Part shown: positions 23,221-35,800 of the stretch, in pieces
Position numbering within the stretch: position 1 is the first letter of the stretch
Layout: every line of letters begins with the position of its first letter
Assembly: GCA_033782935.1 (NCBI GenBank)
Contig: JAWQEG010002437.1
Location: forward strand, 79,532-143,531
Source of the DNA: Petrolisthes cinctipes
Taxonomy: Eukaryota; Arthropoda; Malacostraca; Decapoda; Porcellanidae
Direction of reading: 5' to 3'
Length of the DNA stretch: 64,000 nt
Notes under the pieces: generated by a model
Database searches by the model: none
Told to the model about the DNA's origin: nothing
Seen by the model: only the letters and a program-made list of their open reading frames with translations
Position numbers and translations under genes: made by a program

Positions 23221-26200
23221 GGTGTTTGCATAAGCAGTAGTGTATTCATGCATTAAATGTGTAAAATTATTTCCTAAACTTGTGAATAAATGATCTCCAG
23301 GGTATAATGGTTAAATGTTCCCTTCTTGTCTGCTCACCAACAACAACAGTTAGGTACTACAGTACAGTACAGTACAGTACCTGTTTTCACTGTACATTGA
23401 CTTGTAAAAATGAATTTGTTAGTATTTTCCATGCAGTTCTCCCCCTTTCTTTGCCTCTTCAGTATTCTAACAGCATAAATTGTCAAGTATTCTTCACTGT
23501 CTAGGGCAGAAACTGAAGTCAGTGTCAGTAATGTGGCTAAGTATTAAGAATACATTTATGGCCAAATGATTATCACACCCATGAAACCACCAACTCTTAT
23601 AAACTGAAGTTAGAAAGGGAGGGTTTGGCAGAAGATGCACACAGTGTTATGAGTACAGTTCTCTGTTGTGATACTTAACATGGTTTAGAAATGTACGCTT
23701 GAAAAATAACCATTTGTGCACTTTCCATGGAAACCAATCAGGCACTTGTAACGTCCAGTAATGAAAAATGACTGGGGCAACACAAGGTACATAGTTCAAG
23801 TTGGGTGTCATTGACCTACAGCAGCACCATAGTTTATATCTAATGTACCTCCTGTCAGAGCTCCACTTGGGTCATCCAAGCTCTTATTCTGGCACTAATA
23901 CCAATTGTAATTTGTGAATAAAGGAGTTTTAATTGTTATTGTCAATACACCAGCTCCACTACCCGTTACATATAGCTCTAATTAACCACATTTTCTCAAG
24001 TAGAGCTGTGGTTACAGTATCTGGAATTGACCTGTTGATATATTGGCAGACTGTAGTGTACTGTACATTACAATCACATGTATAGTGATTCTGATGTTGA
24101 GTGAGTGGACTAGTAGTGAACATTTGATATGGTATTATGAAAAGATCCCATTTATTCAAATGAAGCATATGCCATATGTGTGCCTGAGGAATTTATATGT
24201 TGGATGATGTGTTTGGGTTACATTTAGTGACAGCACATATCTGTATATTTTTGGTTACTGCATGAGGTAATTCAGTTATATATGACGGTCTGAATTATAA
24301 TTTATATAAAAGTGTGTGTGTGAGTGGATGTTATGTATTTCATTTAGGCATTAAACTACAAAAGATATAGGTGTTTATATTTTGCGGTATTTTCATCGGT
24401 TCATTAGGAAAGTCAAGCATATGTAGGACTGATTTCTGATTAACTGGCATTTGTTTGGTTTTTACTGTTCATGTATTCCCATTTCAATGATCACTAGAGT
24501 TTAATTGTCCAAACTCACCACATGTATCTAACTAATAAATAACTGCGAAAGTTTCATAGTACAGGTACAGTACAAATTACCAAAATAATCAGTTTTCAAT
24601 AATAATATGAAATACTGTACTGTAAGTCAGTACACTGGTTCAATTTATTTCATTCATGGAATTTTTTGTCATAGGAAGGTATAGTACTGTACCTCCTTAT
24701 TTCAAATTGCCACCACATCACTGCACAGTTTACATTTCCTATTCTGTACACAAAAGTAGTAGTAATTGTTCCTATACATTTTTGAGCTTCTATTTAAAAT
24801 GTGTGTGAGAGTTTCTGTACAGTAGTGTACAGTTGAAGTTCATGAAAAATTTAAATACCTTTTCATAGTTCCTTGTTTACAGGTTGAGGATTTTCTGACA
24901 TATAATGTGTGATTTTCCAGTGCAAGGATGAGTCATTCATACTGGTGTCTGTTTTAGCACAATGAATTTGACATGGGCATCTTAATCTTAATGGCTAGAA
25001 AGAAATATGTTAGTTTACATTTTATTAGTAATGTTTTCATAAGAGAAACTAAAATAAAACTGGAAATGAAAGCTTGACATATTAATCCACTGTACATAAA
25101 ACTGATTGTGAAGTATCTACATGCTAATGTACATATCAGAGACGACATAACGATGGGAGCAACCTAAGTGGAGGTCCATTTGAGTGAAAATTGCACAAAT
25201 GAGTTTATTATGTGTAATATATTGCATAGTAATGTCTGTTGTAGCTGCCACGCCTCATGATAGTGATATGTATATAAATAAGGTGTCATCATTTAGTGTG
25301 GTAGAAAAGAAGCAACCCACAAAAAGCTTCACTGTATAGAGAGACGTGAAGCAGGCAACACTTAACTTTATATAATCTTGGGAAATGCTACTGACAGCTA
25401 TGATTAGAAATTAGAAATTTCCCATGTCAAGCAACACTAAAAAGCTGAACCTGTACTCTTTTTTTTTAAAGACACTTGGTGAAAGGTAATTTAAGCAAGC
25501 TATATAAATTGTTAACACAGCAGATTTAAGATGTACAGTACGTATTATAATAAGAGTAGTCCTACATAACCAAGATAAAACACGCTCAAATGGAGGGAGA
25601 ATGGGAAAGGTTAGAGAAATAATGGGAAGAGTTGGAAGAAGAATGAGAAGGATAGGGGCTGACTTAAATACTTTCTATGAATTACGATAGCCAAACATCA
25701 AGATAAATTTTAAGTTACCGTACTTAATGTTAGGGTTATAATTACTGAAAAACATTACTACTGTACTAGAAATGCTCTCTACCGAACTGGGCTTATAGGT
25801 CATGTAGCCCCAAGTCTCGAGTAATTAAATAACTGTAGGTGAAGGTAATTCCGGCTGGATGCTGGATTGGTGTAGACTGCAGAATATGCAAAGGGGCAAG
25901 TCGAGAGCTTAAGAGAACACAGTCGATTCCCAAACCGACTACAGTGTATTATGTCTGTCTCGCCTCTCATTCCTCTCGTGGTTGAAGCAGGCAATGAGCA
26001 GCAGTGCTCCCATTTTAGGGTAAAATAACCTAAACTAGGGTATTCAGACCCTCTTTAGGGTAGTGATTAGGGTAATGCGAAATTTGGGGTAATTTTAAAG
26101 TAATTAATTAATTTACTGAAAAAGATGGAGATATTTACTAATGTAATTTATATTAGTTTGTCTTATATATGATCCTAAATGACTATGAGTAATAATGCAT

Positions 26201-26480
26201 GATATTATTCAAAGTTACGATGTTGCCGACATTTTAGGATAATATTTAGTAATTTAGGGTAAAACTGGCTCAATTCTAGGGTAATATTTTCGGAGCTCAT
26301 GGAAGCCCTGCCCAGCTGCCCTTTGAAGCCGTGAGGACTGAATATGAGGACTGAGATACCGAGTCCACCTGGCCAGGCTGTGATGTGGCCACCACCCGGC
26401 CCTTCTGAGTTGTGACATATCAGAAGAAGCTGGAGCCATTGTAGATACCTGTCCGGGATACAACACACCACCCCATTCTA
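23221..26480. other. Intergenic spacer without a recognisable gene
   Basis: AT-rich. It includes a short (CAGTA)n run at 23356-23380. No ORF of a known family and no coherent exon is seen. Confidence 0.55.
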
Positions 26481-26660
26481 TTAAACACATTATGCAACAC
26501 TACAATGTACACAAACACACTCACCAATAACACAACAACACAACACACCAACAACACAACATAACTCTCTAAGGGCATTGTGAGTTCAGCAAAGCCCGTT
26601 TCAGGCCATGGCCTTCCTCAGGAGACAGGAGCTCGGGGCTGCTCGGCCAGACACCTTGAG
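26480..26660 (-). repeat. Dispersed repeat, inverse copy of 30862-30990
   Basis: AACACATTATGCAACACTACAATG, then a stretch with TAAGGGCATTGTGAGTTCA, then GGCCATGGCCTTCCTCAGGAG. The same words occur in reverse complement at 30862-30990, so this is an uncharacterised dispersed repeat. Confidence 0.6.
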
Positions 26661-26687
26661 GAACTTCAACAAGTGTTAATTAATTAA

Positions 26688-26835
26688 GGTGAGACTCTTT
26701 TGTTGTTGAATTGGAAGGTTTCTAGAGATTCCTCCTAACTATCCATGACAGGAAACTGGTCAAGCTATTAGTACCATTGAGAACGTTGGGAGGAATCAAT
26801 AGCCTTCCAATTTGCCAACAAGAGAATGTTCCCAT
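26688..26835. mobile_element. TTAA-type MITE copy (decayed right end)
   Basis: The left end follows TTAA (26684-26687) and reads GGTGAGACTCTTTTGTTG; the right end reads CCAACAAGAGAATGTTCCC. The interior word GGAGGAATCAATAGCC is shared with the better copy at 27027. Confidence 0.7.
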
Positions 26836-27026
26836 AAGTGAGCTCTTGACTTAGTTATTTTAATTCACTTGTTGGTTTATTTTTATTATTATTTTCTATT
26901 CGTGAGGCGAAAACGTTTGACTATTAATTTTGACTGTTTAAACTCTTAATTTCAACAATGTTAATAAATTTGCATTTGTGACTATATTTTGAATTGGATC
27001 TGATGTGAATACTAATTATAACTTAA

Positions 27027-27181
27027 GGGGAGATTCTCTTGTTGGTAAATTGGAAGGCTACTGATGCCTCCCAACAATGCCAGAAAACAAACTCCCTCAA
27101 TATTACTAATAGGGGATCTGTTTCTTGGCATAGTTTGGAGGAATCAGAGACCTTCAAATTCACCAACAAAAGAATCTCCCC
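27027..27181. mobile_element. TTAA-type MITE, 155 bp
   Basis: Termini GGGGAGATTCTCTTGTTGG and, inverted, CCAACAAAAGAATCTCCCC are flanked on both sides by TTAA (27023-27026, 27182-27185). A TTAA target is typical of piggyBac and Kolobok transposases. Inverted similarity extends inward through AATTGGAAGG / CCTTCAAATT. Non-coding. Confidence 0.85.
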
Positions 27182-27185
27182 TTAA

Positions 27186-28677
27186 TTAAAGAATAATTGT
27201 AACTTATTCATGACCAGACTGCACCAATGATGTTGTAATGTGTGGGTGATACAGACTGATGACACTGATCTAAAGTGTGTGAAAAAAGTGTACCAATTAT
27301 AAATAGTGGCTAAACTCATGTGTACTATTATAGTCATGGATGAAAAGGACTGAATTATAGTGTAAGTGAAATAACAGTGTACTATTTATACATAAACCCA
27401 CATGTACAGTGACCATTATGTGCAGTGTGTTTTATAATGATTGCATTCATTGTTGTCAAATTACATAATGAATTATGAAAATATCTACGACAAAGCCCTA
27501 ATATATTGCTTTAAAAAAAACCTACTGTACGTACCATTTATTGTACCGTACATATAGTAACTCCAAATTGCGATGATCCTTACCTGTTTATGACATCTAC
27601 AATTATATTTATCAATACAGTATTTTAATGTAAAAGTACCAAAAAAAAGCATATATATAGTTTATTCTTAAAACTATAAAGCAATGAGCTGTAAGTACTG
27701 TGTACAACACTGTTACCTCCACCACCACTATGTGAGAGCATTCTTGCTTCCTATAATCTTACTTGCTGTGAGAATAAGACAGTTGGTTATCTTGTGCTTG
27801 AGAATTAAAAAAATATATATTAAAGGCAAATTACATAAAAAATTATCCGTTTCCTAATATCAACAACAGAACTAATTGCTAAAGGATCCATACATTTATA
27901 ACATTCATGCATAGTGTAATATCTAAAATGAGTAATTATTACATGTTTATTATACTGTCCCGGTATATAAAATATTGCTTCTCAATAGTATTCTGATGTA
28001 TAATTGAAGAAAAGGACAACCATACAGATTTTATAGACCATACTTAAAACTACAAAACAATGAACTATAAGTACTGTACAGTACGTACAGTATCGTATTG
28101 TCATCACCAGTACACGAGAGCATTATAACCTTATGAGGAGCTGTTACATGTGTTTTAGAATCAATGATTTCCTGCTTTCTTTCTTAGCTTGAAAGGTTCT
28201 GGAGCAAAAATCAGGAGTTACTTTCATTATATCTTGTTGTCTGCAAGCATGAAACCTTAGTTTCAGTCTGAGGGTAATGAAAATGTAAATGCAAAACTCG
28301 ATCCTAACAGGAAAAAATAGATATACAGACTACAGTACAGTACTTAAGAAAATGGAAAACATAAAGTAAGCTATCTTCATCTGACACCAGTTAATACCAA
28401 TGTTATTACCACCAAAATTTAATACTGTTTAACTGTAGGATGCATAAAGTATAATCTAACGCCAATTAATATTAAATTACTACTGTATAACTAGCACAAT
28501 AAGTTCATCTGTACTTCATAGCCTGCTAAAGGAAAAGTTATCATCTAACACCAGTCAATATAAAATTATTACTCTATAACTATTACAATCGGTCAAATCT
28601 GTACTCCGTAGCCTACTAAGTTATGTAAAAATTCGCCTGTTAGGGCACTGTAGGGGGGTATTGCCTGCATTAGTGAT
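27186..28677. other. AT-rich spacer without a recognisable gene
   Basis: Two weakly similar segments containing AAAACTATAAAGCAATGAGC-type sequence occur at about 27670 and 28050, each followed by GTACTGT words, which suggests an old duplication. Nothing coding is supported. Confidence 0.5.
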
Positions 28678-29224
28678 GTGAGCAATACTTTAAGGGTTTT
28701 GGCACCCCTTTGGCCCCAGCCACTAGCTTTCAGTTCTTCAACTGTCCCTTTTTTCTTCCTATTTCCTTCTTGCTTGCTGTCACACCTCTCTTATCACCTT
28801 TTTCTGGCGGCACTATATGACCTTGCTGTTGTGGCTCCTAATATCAATCAATCAATCCCCTTAATGTTGATCTCCATTATTTCTGAACAGTATTGGCTAA
28901 GTAATGAAATTATGTAAGTGAATAAATTGTACGGTATTTAAATGAAGAAATTTTGTATTGTAATAAAAAGGAAAATTATGAAAGTATTTGTAATTAAATA
29001 ATGTAAAGAAAAAAGTTTGTGAAATAGATAGATAGGAATAAAAAGGAAAATAAGAAATTTATTAATATTTAATAAAAAAATGAAATGAAAATTGGTTATA
29101 AGAATTTTTAATTGAAATAATGTAAAGAAAAGTCAGTTTTTTGCTCAGTGTATTATGAAAAGTAAAAGAACTGGGAATGGAAACAAATAATCTAAGTAAA
29201 CTTAAACTTCTAGTGTAGGAATAT

Positions 29225-29395
29225 GTATTAATGGGGTAATGCACTATTGTTTCATTGGAGTGCCATGATTCCTCCAAAGTATGCCAGGAAACAGGACCAG
29301 ATGAACAAAAATAATGGTGTTCTGTTGCTTGGAATAGTTTGGAGGAATCAGTTGCTCCAGATTTACTAACACTGCACTTCCCCCTTAATGAATAT
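29225..29395. mobile_element. TTAA-type MITE relative, divergent
   Basis: It contains GATTCCTCCAAAGTATGCCA and TTGGAATAGTTTGGAGGAAT as inverted partners, as in the 27027 element, and ends CCCCCTTAATG. Further relatives lie at 29475-29575 and 29630-29745. Confidence 0.6.
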
Positions 29396-29446
29396 ACATG
29401 TGGTTGTGGAAGTAAGATACTGATGATTATATTATGTTTATTGCAG

Positions 29447-29603
29447 GGACCGTGTGATATTGTCAGAAAACTGGAGATAAATGAGTTCTTCAAATATTGC
29501 CACGAAACACACACACCTATAGGGAAGGAATTTGTTTCATGGCATGGTCAGGAGGAATCGGCATCCTCCAATAATTCTCATACAGGATCACAGGGTCATC
29601 AAG
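29447..29603 (+). CDS. Candidate internal exon, unknown gene (partly MITE-derived)
   Basis: TTTATTGCAG precedes an open segment of 52 codons plus one base (GPCDIVRKLEINEFFKYCHE ... TGSQGHQ), followed by GTAATA. Its phase fits the candidate terminal exon at 31561. However, about two thirds of it resembles the TTAA-type MITE (GCCACGAAACAC, TTCATGGCATGGTCAGGAGG). It may therefore be an exonised transposon or chance. No upstream exon is identified. Confidence 0.25.
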
Positions 29604-29752
29604 GTAATATTGTACAATTATTTTTTTTTTACATTGGAGTGCCTTGATTCCTCCAAAGTATGCCAGGAAAGAGGACCAGATTAACAGAAGTAATGGTGGC
29701 CTGTTGTTGCTTGGAATAGTTTGGAGGAATAAAGTTGCTCCAGAGAAAGCCC

Positions 29753-29874
29753 CAGATCTGAAGCAGACGGTTTCTGGACGACAGCCCACCCAAAGCTTCC
29801 ATTGGTTTGAAATGGGTGTGGCCTTATGATGGATTGGGTGGGCTGTTGTCCAGAAACCTCCTGCTTCAGATCTG
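29753..29874. repeat. Hairpin: 40-bp inverted repeat with a 42-bp loop
   Basis: The left arm 29753-29792 (CAGATCTGAAGCAG...ACAGCCCACCCA) and right arm 29835-29874 (TGGGTGGGCTGT...CTGCTTCAGATCTG) pair with only a few mismatches. The stem is far better preserved than nearby MITE relics. It could be a foldback element or a transcribed hairpin. Confidence 0.85.
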
Positions 29875-30360
29875 CTTGGCCTCAGATGGGATAGAGACCA
29901 TGGTATCAAAAGTGTACCAACCTCCCTTTCAAATAATAATCTAGTGAGGCAGTACAACACCCCCCCAATACTATTATTTTATTGGGTGGTCCAGCAGTGT
30001 GTGGACATGTGTACTGGTGGAGGGCCTCATTATACTAAAGATTCTACTCTACACCCCTCTACACACCAGTAGTTGGGTGAGTGTTTCAGTGTGGAGGCTG
30101 GTGTTGATGTTATCCAATGTTGCTTGCCATGTTTCTCTTGACAATTAACTTGGTGACTCATTGACTGTTGTATTCAAATAACTGATATATTAAAAGTAAT
30201 TTTGCACATTACTATGACCCATCGATACACTCTGCAGCACCTGATGGATCCTGATCTGGCCCCCGTTTTTTGGGGGGCCCAGGCTCTCCTCAAGGGGCTT
30301 GCAGGAGTGATTATTATGGTCTTTTAAAGTAACATATCTTTACTTTGATATGCACGCATA

Positions 30361-30364
<4 letters not shown>

Positions 30365-30397
<33 letters not shown>
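30365..30397. repeat. Poly(T) tract
   Basis: An uninterrupted run of 33 T. It could be the poly(A) tail of a - strand retrocopy, but no retrocopy body is recognised beside it. Confidence 0.95.
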
Positions 30398-30400
<3 letters not shown>

Positions 30401-30690
30401 CTTGCCATGGTTGTTTTCCGGAGACTCTTTGAAGTATCAAATAGAGGGTGTGAAGTCTTGTTTTATGCATGATTTAATATATACAAGTATGCTTTGTGGC
30501 AGATGTAGTCGTAGACATGAGTTTCAATACCGCATATAGGTAAATCGAAGAAATTGCTGTCTAACATTTTCACATTCTCGTTTGCTATTAATTGAGCCTC
30601 TCATGTTAATGAATAGTGATAAATTGAATTATCTTACATGGAGAGTATATTGTGCTGTATGTTAAGAAGAAATCAGTTGTTGTTGAAATT

Positions 30691-30856
30691 CACTCGTGAT
30701 ACGTAATCCCTGACCAGAGACGAACGGCAGGCACCACACATACCCTGCATTCGAACTCAGCCTCTATAGGTGTACTGGGTGGGGAAATGAGCAATACCAG
30801 GTGATTCAAAGCTTTCTGTTTCTCACATTCTGGTCAGAAATTATGTATCACGAGTG
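30691..30856. mobile_element. MITE-like element with 28-bp inverted ends
   Basis: The ends CACTCGTGATACGTAATCCC and, inverted, AATTATGTATCACGAGTG continue inward as CTGACCAGA / TCTGGTCAG. The target duplication is unclear. Confidence 0.65.
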
Positions 30857-30861
30857 TTCCT

Positions 30862-30990
30862 CAAGCAGCCCCGAGCTCCTAAGGAAGGCCATGGGGTGAA
30901 CCGGGCTTGTGCCCTCAGAGAATGTAATACTATGTTGTGTTGTAAGTGTGTATTGCAGTCTTCCATAATGTGTTTAATAGACTATTAATG
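30862..30990 (+). repeat. Dispersed repeat (partner 26480-26660)
   Basis: It contains AGCCCCGAGCTCCTAAGG, GGCCATGGGGTGAA and ATAATGTGTTTAATAG, all present inverted at 26480-26660. Confidence 0.6.
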
Positions 30991-31560
30991 TTTAATCAGT
31001 TACTCCATTGTATTGGTATAATTATGGGCCCTATGCAAGAACATTCATGGTGTGGAAGTGATTTTTAGTGAAAGAAAAAGAGCCGATCGAGGCTTAACTC
31101 TGGATGTGTGAGTAGGTTGTTGGAAAAAGTGCACTCAGGAGGGAGGATGTAGGTTTGGGAAGGTAGGGTGACTGTGAGGGATGAGGCTGCAGCAAGGATG
31201 GACAGGTAGGAGGAGTGGTCTTGTGGTGTATCCTAGCCTTTCTAAATTTTTAGTAGAGTAGGAAAATTAACCACAATCTGTAAACTATATTTTTATTCAG
31301 TTTTATGCCTTGAAGAAGGCATAAGACGTTATCACATTACAAAATTATACAAATTTATTTGTGTACACAAAATTATATGTACAAAAAAAGAAACTGTTGA
31401 TGTCAAACTATATACAGAAAACAGAGAAACTTGCCCCTGCTGGCGGCAGCTCCACGCTATGTTGTAGCTACATTTTGATTTGGCGGGGAAGGTGTCACAT
31501 CCACGGTTTGACACACAAATAAAAATAGAATTATTCTTGTAAAATCTCATCATATTACAG

Positions 31561-31625
31561 GAGATGAGCCTAGTGAGGAAGCCAGGGGAGGGCCCCCAGA
31601 TACACAGGAGGAGTCAGGGTACTGA
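31561..31625 (+). CDS. Candidate terminal exon, unknown gene
   Basis: After CATATTACAG the frame reads GDEPSEEARGGPPDTQEESG-Y then TGA at 31623-31625, when joined to the one base left by the exon ending at 29603. The peptide is acidic and Pro/Gly-rich, like many disordered C-termini. Homology is not recognised. Confidence rests only on splice-site quality and phase. Confidence 0.3.
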
Positions 31626-33189
31626 GACTCTGACCTTAAACACCACATTGCACAAGGTTGGTTCTCGCTTAAATACACAACGCTGGTCACACTCACACGG
31701 GGGTTTGGTTGGCCACTCTAGGGAAGCAGGTAGGAATGGAAAGGTTCAGCAGTGAAGTTACTGGGCAGGGGACTTATTGTATATGAAGGGAGATTTGTGT
31801 TCTGGGCATGGGGTAGGAGGAGGTGTTTACTAATTGATGTGGCTGTTTGGAATGAAGAATCTGTACAGTACCAGATATGAATTTGTAGGGAATTGTGGAT
31901 GTAACTGGATGGTTGGGCAAGGTTTGGGGAAACTTGGTATTGGTGGTTGAAGGGATTATAGACTACATGAGCTGGCTGGCTTTTTGGTTGGCACTGTCAC
32001 TCCTCCCAAGCTCTTGCATCACCTGAATGTGGGTGCTGTGTGGATGTCTGGTAGGTTGGTTAAGCATGGGATCTGATGTGTTTGTATATAAAGTATACTG
32101 TAATGTGGGTGTCAATTAGGTGGGATAAGAATATGTTGTGAGTGTGGCTATACAAAGTGAAAATGTAGTGTAGAAGTAGCCTATCAGTTGTGGGTGTAGG
32201 AGTACGAATGTTGTTAATGTGCAGAAGTAGCCTACCACATGTAGACGGGTTAAATATTGCCTTAGTCCAACCTGAGACTGTAGGATGGCACAGAAAATGG
32301 AGCATGATGAGGTGGACGGTACTCACTATGTGTGGTCTAGAGTTTAGTAGGTGAGGGTGGGCAAGGCGAGGGAAGGATGATTATTCTTGGCACATATCAT
32401 AGCTCACGATCCCTCAACACTGGACAACAACACAAAACAATGATAACAAAGAACAGGTCACTTGGCACAAAGATACTCTGCATGCATGGTCTTGGGGGTT
32501 CTTGCACATCAACACGATTAACTTCTCACAGCCTCTTTTTGTTGACTGAGATCAAGTTTAACCCACTACAGTACTTTTTCTACTTGCAATCCCTTCTCCG
32601 GTATAAAAGTTTAGACACTAACAATACAGTATTCTTCACCTGTGTTTATTTTATCCATTTGTACAGAATTTTTTTTTATGTGTATGAGTAGTATGGTAGC
32701 ATTAATTTCTTGGCACAAATGAGGCTGGTACATGTTACATGATTATGGCAGTTATGAACCAAGATGATGGTAGATGAAACTGGCATAACTCAGATTAAGT
32801 TATTGAGACAGGATATGGGATAAAGTAATGTCAAGAAAATGGCGGCATGAAAGAATTATTATGATATAGAAAAGACAGAATAGAATAATTTGATATACAA
32901 TGTTTGTGTATCCCATTACATACTAACATTATCATCATGGTATCTTGAGCAGCTTTTACTTTTCCACAGAATGATGACATTGGCCACTCATAACTCTCTC
33001 CACTCATGTCTGCTGCTATAATAGTTTGTTCTTGGTCATAAGTAAATTATTCTCCTCATTAGCTTTTTGCCGACTGTACATGGCAATGGAATGAGCAGCT
33101 GAGAAGAGGATTTCTTTGCCTGTTGGGAGTCCTGCTGACTTATACAGGCAAGTACAGTATGGCTGTGTGGAATGTATTATGTATACACC
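31626..33189. other. Spacer, G-rich and moderately repetitive, without a recognisable gene
   Basis: Words such as GTAGAAGTAGCCTA recur near 32168 and 32223. No coding signal is supported. Confidence 0.5.
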
Positions 33190-35800
33190 GGTATACATGG
33201 AGAAGGAATGATATAGAAGAGAACAAAAGAATTTAATTGATTATGTAGCTGTGGATGAAAGATTACAGAAGGATGTGATGGATGCTAAAGTAGTGAGAGG
33301 AATGGTTCAATGCTCTGACCATTTTGCGGTCTTGGTAAGAATTAAGGTCGGGGTTAAGTGGGAGTACTGTAGGAGGGATGAAGGGGGGAACAAGAGGGAG
33401 GCAGCAAGTGGAAAATTAAATGACAGAGTATAAAGAGGAATATAAGAGGAGGGTGGGTGAGGTGCTGGAGGGTGCAAGGCTGGATATAGGAGAGGGAGTG
33501 GGAGTGAATGAAATGTTTAAGACGCTAGTAATAAGGACAGCAGCAGAGGTAGTTGGATAGAAGACACAGATGAGGGGCAAGAAAGGGAGTGCTTGGCGGT
33601 CAAAAGTAGTGAAAGATGCAGTAGAGAAGAAAATGAGAACATTACAGAGAAATGTGTCAGAAAAAGTGAAAGAGAGACTATAATGCATGTAAGAGGCAAG
33701 TGAAGAGGATGGTGAGTGAGAGTAAAAGGAGAGTGGATGAGGAGTTTGGTAGGAAACTGAGTGAGAAGTTTAAAAACAAAAAATTATTCTGGAAGGAGGT
33801 TAAAATAGGAAAAGGAGAAGGAAAGTCTGGTATCGTGAGAATGAAGAGAGGATGTGTGGAAGAGGCATTTTGATTGTTTGATAAATGAGGTGACGGGAGG
33901 GGAGGCAGGTGGTAGGATGGAGGAAGTGAAGAAGTAAAAGTACCTGGGTACAGTTCTGTGTAAACATGGAAGGAGAAAATAGGGAGAGAGCAATGAGGGG
34001 TAGACAGGTCATAGGATCACTGGAGAGGATTATGAAGGGTAGAAGTGTATGGAAGTGAAAAGGGGATAATGACATAGTATAATCCTGCCAACACTGAGAT
34101 ATGCATCAGAGACGTATGTGTAAAACAACAATGAAATCTAATGGATTGAAGGAATGGGATGGTGTGGTGTAATGATGGTGTGGGTCTCCACATGAATGAG
34201 GAGTGGAGTGATGCCATGAATGATTCTGTGTGTGTGAACTCTAGTGCAAGTATGTAAAGTTTATGTATACAAGATTGAGAAAGTGTGAATGAGAAAGAAA
34301 GCTCCTGGAGTATGTTGAATGACATGGTTCAGACACTATTGTACCAGGGAGCTACAGAGTGTTTGTTATGGAGGATATGAATGGTAAGGTTGGAACAGGT
34401 CCACACAATGATGTGATGGTAGTGTTTAGGGTGCCTGGTGTATACTGTATGAAAAAAATGTTATTTATATATACTTGGAAGACAGGATTTGTTGAGGTGT
34501 TTGCTGTAAGGCAGTTGATAAAAACTGTTTATGGTCCTTATGGATTTAGGGAAAGCATAGGATAAAGTGGATAGAGAAATCTTGTTGGTAGTACTGCAAA
34601 TGTATGGTATAGAGGGAAGGCTACTGAATTCTGTAAAGATCTTTTACTATGCTACTGTTGTCTGTGGAGAAAACTGGTCTCTTGTCAAACTTGGTATTAT
34701 AGATGAGGCAGTGTTGTTGGCTAGCAGTGAGAGATGTAACCAGGTTACTGAAGAGGTGTGTGAACACTACTGTTTAAAGGTAAATGTGTGTAAGAGCTAA
34801 GTGATGATAGTGGATAGGGAGTGTGAGTCAGTTTGTAATCCCTAGGTAGGCTACTTGAGGAAACTTTATAAAGGAAGTGGAAAATGGTGTGATGAAGGAA
34901 GGCACTGGTTTGAATTACAGTAGAGGATAAAATACAGGGGCTGCAAAAGGATTGCATGAAGGAATGTTGTATGCCTGTGAAAGTTTGGGGTAACATGAAT
35001 ATGAAAAATTTAAGAGTAGTTGAGAGAAAAGCGTTCCGAGATGGTATGGGTTTGTGAAAAGAATGGATAATACAAGATTAATGAAGTAAGTATACATGTG
35101 ATATTGAGAGACCAAGGGGAAGACCTAGGTCTTAGGAGAAGATGGTTTGATATGGTGGGGGGTTGGTTGTGTAAAGGGGCTATCACACTATCACATTTTC
35201 CTCCTACTCCACTGAAAAGTTGGAGGTAGTGGGCCCGTAGCTCCCCTACCTCCAACAAGTGGCCAGAAATTTTTGGACCTTCCAGCATTGTTGGAGGTAG
35301 GATCATACATGGTGTCAGGTATTTCTCTTTTTGTCAGTTTACTCATTTATTATGTACATTACTTGGCTTCTGAATGGGAATTATATAAAAAACCTATTAT
35401 TTATAAATAAAAAGAAGTTTCAGGCTTAGTGGTACAGTGCAGTTAATTATGGGGCAAGTTTATAATAATCTATGACCAAGAGCCAACCTGGCCCATTCAG
35501 TTTCTTGTTTGTTTAGGTTGTACTCTTGTACCTTGCTTATCTATGCCTTTGTATTTAGGATCATAGCTCACTGTCAGTAGCCCACATATCTACGAATAGG
35601 TTTATAGATGAGAGAAGCTCTGTGTCTGCTAGGGAGTGGGTGGTACACCGTCCTTCAATTGGTGTGTGAGGTGAGTGGAAAAGAGTGCTAGTGTGATAGC
35701 CGCTTAAGAGAGAGTGCAATAACAATGGATAAAGCAAAAGAACTTGTGCATGATAGGCAGGAGTGGAAAACATTGGCAAGGGTTGGCAACCCAGTTTAAA
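33190..35800 (+). mobile_element. Decayed non-LTR retrotransposon (LINE), interrupted by a DNA transposon
   Basis: Fragments of one ORF2 appear in order. An endonuclease end near 33251 reads DERLQKDVMDAKVVRGMVQC followed by SDHFAVLVRI. Reverse-transcriptase pieces near 34530-34800 include LLVVLQMYGIEGRLLNSVK and HYCLKVNVCKS. A tail near 35725 reads DKAKELVHDRQEWKTLARVG. Frameshifts and stops are frequent. A PIF/Harbinger-like element (35175-35704) splits it near its 3' end. The autonomous copy is not here. Confidence 0.8.
35175..35704. mobile_element. PIF/Harbinger-like element, 530 bp, inserted in the LINE
   Basis: The termini AGGGGCTATCACACTA and, inverted, TAGTGTGATAGCCGCT are flanked by TAA on both sides (35172-35174, 35705-35707). 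A 3-bp TWA target and G-rich ends running into CACACTA are typical of PIF/Harbinger. No transposase frame is seen. The LINE reading resumes directly after the right flank. Confidence 0.8.

Noticed and set aside
29517..29960. 147-aa - strand ORF
   Set aside because: It overlaps MITE relics and the hairpin and has no recognisable domain.
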